From the NCBI GenBank assembly GCA_002788555.1, contig PFRL01000038.1, positions 1-6,542 on the forward strand: a stretch of DNA of 6,542 nucleotides. Direction: 5' to 3'. Shown in pieces: positions 5,311 to 6,542 of this stretch; the stretch's first letter is position 1; every line of letters begins with the position of its first letter. The DNA comes from Parcubacteria group bacterium CG_4_9_14_0_2_um_filter_35_11 (GTDB taxonomy: Bacteria; Patescibacteriota; Minisyncoccia; Minisyncoccales; GCA-002788555). The notes under the pieces are model-generated. The model did not search any database. It was not told the origin of the DNA and worked only from the letters and a program-made list of their open reading frames with translations. The position numbers and the translations under genes are program-made.

Positions 5311-5345
5311 AAGTTGGTAAGTGCTTAAGCTAACTAAGTAGTAAG
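5311..5345. repeat. Short degenerate array of about 8-nt period after recR
   Basis: AAG recurs at 5311, 5319, 5327, 5336 and 5343, steps of 8, 8, 9 and 7, mostly as TAAG. It begins 4 nt after the recR stop and ends before the terminator. Its unit differs from the CAT/ATG octamer upstream of recR, but the period is similar. It is degenerate and short, so support is moderate. Confidence 0.45.
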
Positions 5346-5355
5346 CAACCTTTTT

Positions 5356-5383
5356 AAAAACAGCCTAGGATGGGCTGTTTTTT
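5356..5383 (+). terminator. Intrinsic terminator of recR, probably bidirectional
   Basis: The arm AAAAACAGCC (5356-5365) pairs with GGCTGTTTTT (5373-5382) around a 7-nt loop and is followed by a further T. The GC part is a 6-bp stem with a U-run on the plus strand. The A-run on the left arm and the T-run at 5351-5355 give the minus strand the same layout, so it can also end transcripts coming from the right. Confidence 0.85.
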
Positions 5384-5489
5384 AGAGGTCAGAGGAGCTC
5401 CCACAGCAGGGATCACTCCTCTTTATTTTACTGAAGAAGAATGAAGGAGAGAGAATTTTCTCCCGCTGCGAGAGCACCTCTGACCTCTC
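5384..5489 (-). ncRNA. Candidate small RNA: rod-like hairpin of about 105 nt
   Basis: AGAGGTCAGAGG (5384-5395) and CCTCTGACCTCT (5477-5488) form a perfect 12-bp outer stem. After one A-A mismatch on the plus strand, 5397-5400 pairs with 5472-5475. Further in, GCAGC (RNA sense) pairs with GCTGT including one G-U, GGGA pairs with TCCC, and CTCCTT pairs with GAGGAG. These stems are separated by an asymmetric internal loop of 11 against 3 nt and end in a loop of about 21 nt. On the minus strand a TATAAT at 5501-5496 predicts a start at about 5489, the foot of the rod, and the bidirectional terminator follows at 5382. The predicted RNA is about 130 nt. The rod shape recalls 6S RNA, but the length and sequence do not establish that. 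It could instead be a 3' UTR structure of either convergent gene. Confidence 0.45.
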
Positions 5490-5495
5490 TTTAAT

Positions 5496-5501
5496 ATTAT
5501 A
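5496..5501 (-). promoter_or_regulatory. TATAAT -10 box for the small-RNA candidate
   Basis: Minus-strand TATAAT lies 7 nt upstream of the base of the rod hairpin. The region 17 bp further upstream is a C/T tract with no TTGACA-like hexamer, so the promoter is incomplete as seen. Chance occurrence in AT-rich DNA is possible. Confidence 0.4.
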
Positions 5502-5529
5502 AACATAAAAAGAAAAAGGGGGAAGAGAG

Positions 5530-5898
5530 TTATCTTTTCTTGTCACGGATTTTTTTAAGAAACTGCTTTCCTACCCAGAGCGCTTCTCTTAGTTGTTCTT
5601 CTGAAGGTTCTGCTACCCATTCATTGCGATCAGTACATCGTGGGAATTTTATAGAAGCATTTTTTAGCATTTTTAATGTGAGCTTTCCTCCTCTGCTAAG
5701 AACTTCTTCGACAGCCAAAATGGTTTTATGTTCTGCGCCGTGCCACTGGCCAGGGGTGTCTAAATCTACTTTTAGAAACTCCTCTGGACTCATATTTCCC
5801 TTAAGTCCCCTCGTTGATACTTTTACGCCTACGGCTCGACACTCAATGAGAAATCCTGTACTATAAGCTTCTCCTCTTAATCTTAATTTTTCTTTCAT
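5530..5898 (-). CDS. DUF1385-like (YqhQ-type) soluble protein, 122 aa
   Basis: The function is unknown. The core WHGAEHKTILAVEEV (52-66), LTLKMLKNASIKFPRC (73-88) and TDRNEW resemble the most conserved part of DUF1385/YqhQ proteins, where HGAEHKT, then LT.E.V...S, then HPRCGTSF occur in the same order. The conserved His, Glu and Cys residues have led databases to describe such proteins as possible metal-dependent enzymes; that is not established here. YqhQ proteins are about 300-aa membrane proteins. This one is 122 aa, begins with a basic stretch, and shows no membrane segment, so it looks like a stand-alone soluble version of the core. The start at 5898 is supported by GAGG (5910-5907), 8 nt before ATG. 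A hairpin lies directly upstream of that SD. The gene converges on recR. Confidence 0.55.
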   Translation of the reverse strand: MKEKLRLRGEAYSTGFLIECRAVGVKVSTRGLKGNMSPEEFLKVDLDTPGQWHGAEHKTILAVEEVLSRGGKLTLKMLKNASIKFPRCTDRNEWVAEPSEEQLREALWVGKQFLKKIRDKKR

Positions 5899-5906
5899 CT
5901 TTTTTA

Positions 5907-5963
5907 CCTCAGGGCGGTAAACTAACTACTAATATAGTAATTTTAATAGGTAATTTACCGCCC
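5907..5963 (-). promoter_or_regulatory. Leader hairpin next to the SD of the DUF1385-like gene
   Basis: In RNA sense GGGCGGTAAA (5963-5954) pairs perfectly with TTTACCGCCC (5921-5912) around a 32-nt loop. The loop holds a smaller TACTA/TAGTA stem. The SD GAGG (5910-5907) begins 1 nt after the stem, and the ATG follows 8 nt later. A minus-strand TATACT (5971-5966) sits just outside the stem without a clear -35 partner. A translational switch or an operator are both possible. Confidence 0.5.
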
Positions 5964-5989
5964 TTAGTATATCTCTTCCCATAATTTTC

Positions 5990-6050
5990 AAAGAACTTTT
6001 CTCTTTCTAGCTCACAACTTTTATTATGAGCTCGAAAGAGAAAAAGAGGG
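5990..6050. repeat. Intergenic structured repeat, copy A
   Basis: Plus-strand landmarks are AAAGAACT (5990-5997), AGCTCACAA (6009-6017) and AAAGAGGG (6043-6050), in the same order as copy B at 6404-6485. The arms TTTTCTCTTTC (5997-6007) and AGCTCA (6009-6014) pair with TGAGCT (6027-6032) and GAAAGAGAAAA (6034-6044). That gives 17 bp with one mismatch around a 12-nt loop. No U-run follows on either strand, so it is not an ordinary terminator. It lies between the membrane-protein gene and the leader hairpin of the DUF1385-like gene. Confidence 0.6.
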
Positions 6051-6067
6051 GGTGAGTGTATTCAGTT

Positions 6068-6316
6068 CTAAGGCACGTCCTCATAAGTCTGTTCTTCAAT
6101 TCGTCTTTGCACTCTATATATTAGATCGCCGATCCACAGAGCTGCGAAAGTAATCACCAGAAAAATACCGGCTAATAGAATTTTGGTACTTTGGTAATAA
6201 AGTCCGAGCGGTAAGAAAACGACGAGAATCAATATTAGTATTGCTATTACTTTTTTGTCTCGCTTTTTCTCATCTTTCTGCCTTAGTTCAAATCTTAGGC
6301 CTATTTTTCTACTCAT
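6068..6316 (-). CDS. Small two-helix membrane protein of unknown function
   Basis: I do not recognise a family. The 82-aa product starts with a basic, charged stretch (RQKDEKKRDKK, residues 12-22), followed by two hydrophobic segments at about 23-41 and 46-65 with a short QSTK turn between them. It ends with a charged tail (RVQRRIEEQTYEDVP). The positive charges flanking both helices predict a hairpin in the membrane with both ends in the cytoplasm. The reading frame is supported by AGAGG (6329-6325), 8 nt before the ATG, and by the transmembrane layout. It lies upstream of the DUF1385-like gene on the same strand, 169 nt away. A structured repeat and a hairpin separate the two genes, so separate control is possible. 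Confidence 0.7.
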   Translation of the reverse strand: MSRKIGLRFELRQKDEKKRDKKVIAILILILVVFLPLGLYYQSTKILLAGIFLVITFAALWIGDLIYRVQRRIEEQTYEDVP

Positions 6317-6324
6317 TTTTTATT

Positions 6325-6373
6325 CCTCTCTGGCAGATAGGAAACCATTTTTTGACTTTCTCTCTGCCAGAGA
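6325..6373 (-). promoter_or_regulatory. Leader hairpin overlapping the SD of the membrane-protein gene
   Basis: In RNA sense TCTCTGGCAGA (6373-6363) pairs with TCTGCCAGAGA (6337-6327), 11 bp around a 25-nt loop. The SD AGAGG (6329-6325) shares three bases with the 3' arm and ends 8 nt before the ATG at 6316. The geometry matches that of the DUF1385-like gene, although the stem sequence is different. Confidence 0.55.
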
Positions 6374-6403
6374 TGAATCTATTCCCTCTTTATATAACTT
6401 TTT

Positions 6404-6485
6404 AAAGAACTATTTTCTCCCCTGAACCCTGTGGTTCAGGGCTTTTTCCAGCTCACAAGTCTGTTGCGGGCTAGAAAAAAGAGGG
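6404..6485. repeat. Intergenic structured repeat, copy B
   Basis: This copy shares AAAGAACT (6404-6411), AGCTCACAA (6450-6458) and AAAGAGGG (6478-6485) with copy A. The stem is kept with different bases. TTTTTC (6443-6448) pairs with GAAAAA (6474-6479), and AGCTCACA (6450-6457) pairs with TGCGGGCT (6465-6472) with one wobble and one mismatch. A 9-bp hairpin at 6420-6441 is extra relative to copy A. Confidence 0.55.
6420..6447 (+). terminator. Terminator-like hairpin on the plus strand inside repeat copy B
   Basis: CCCTGAACC (6420-6428) pairs perfectly with GGTTCAGGG (6433-6441) around CTGT and is followed by CTTTTT. It has the form of an intrinsic terminator for plus-strand transcription. 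No plus-strand gene lies upstream after the recR terminator. It might end antisense or readthrough RNA, or be only a hairpin in the minus-strand leader. Confidence 0.4.
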
Positions 6486-6542
6486 AGAAGGGAGATTAAA
6501 GAAGTTTAGGGAATCCTAGTTATTAAGAATACTTCACTAGTC
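6486..6542. other. Right edge, no supported gene
   Basis: On the minus strand one frame reads eleven residues (ending ITRIP) to a TAA at about 6508-6506, placed before the pyrimidine-rich flank of repeat B much as the membrane gene ends before copy A. It could be the tail of another minus-strand gene beyond the window, but eleven codons are too few to support that. Confidence 0.2.

Noticed and set aside
5384..5489. Identification of the rod RNA as SRP 4.5S RNA or 6S RNA
   Set aside because: The conserved SRP domain IV motif is absent. 6S is possible by shape, but the RNA is short and I cannot show the central bubble or a homologue, so it is left as an unnamed candidate.
5540..5866. 108-codon open frame on the plus strand opposite the DUF1385-like gene
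   Set aside because: The minus-strand frame has an SD and recognisable HGAEHK/PRC motifs. The plus-strand product looks like a shadow.
5986..5991. TTGAAA with TATACT as promoter of the DUF1385-like gene
   Set aside because: The spacing is only 14 bp, and the predicted start would fall inside the hairpin arm.
6506..6541. Tail of another minus-strand gene at the right edge
   Set aside because: Only eleven codons before a stop are visible. The position is suggestive but there is no coding evidence.

Overview
The window reads as a piece of a bacterial chromosome that is AT-rich by eye. It carries core replication, repair and translation genes, and its intergenic spaces are unusually full of hairpins and short-period repeats. 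I infer a Patescibacteria/CPR organism (Parcubacteria-like). The reasons are a DnaX that stops right after the clamp-loader collar (377 aa, no tau part), start codons of conserved genes that lack a Shine-Dalgarno (SD) sequence, compact proteins, and GC-rich palindromic intergenic elements with GCGAAGC or CCGCCTGAGGCGG-type cores. This placement comes from pattern knowledge and not from a search.

Layout. The left edge (minus strand) holds the start of a YjbQ/UPF0047 gene, preceded by dnaX on the same strand. Divergent from dnaX, on the plus strand, are cysS (cysteinyl-tRNA synthetase), dnaB (replicative helicase) and recR (recombination mediator), followed by an intrinsic terminator. Convergent on the minus strand are a 122-aa soluble DUF1385-like protein and an 82-aa two-helix membrane protein of unknown function, each with a proper SD sequence. 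dnaX, dnaB and recR serve the replication fork and its repair: clamp loading, unwinding, and RecA loading with RecFO. cysS supplies Cys-tRNA. No functional link with the two minus-strand small genes is visible.

The intergenic DNA is the unusual part. (1) dnaX contains two heptanucleotide arrays of the same TTGT-type family, one widening the zinc-finger loop in frame and one containing the stop codon. (2) The first ten codons of dnaX plus 3 nt upstream are duplicated 213 nt away, on the far side of a three-hairpin structured element. (3) cysS has a consensus TATAAT so close to its conserved start codon that the mRNA should be leaderless. (4) dnaB follows a GC-rich multi-stem block with a predicted three-way junction. 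(5) recR is preceded by a palindromic double array of octamers centred on CAT/ATG and followed by a second array of about 8-nt period. (6) Between recR and the DUF1385-like gene lies a rod-shaped hairpin of about 105 nt, with a TATAAT on the minus strand placed so that transcription would begin at its foot, and a bidirectional terminator at the other end. This is a small-RNA candidate. (7) The two small minus-strand genes share one leader design: a homologous structured repeat, then a long-looped hairpin, then an SD 8 nt before ATG.

I see no tRNA, rRNA, CRISPR array, transposase or phage gene. The best candidates for undescribed biology are the small-RNA candidate, the shared leader design, the dnaB leader and the heptamer/octamer repeats that enter or abut core genes.
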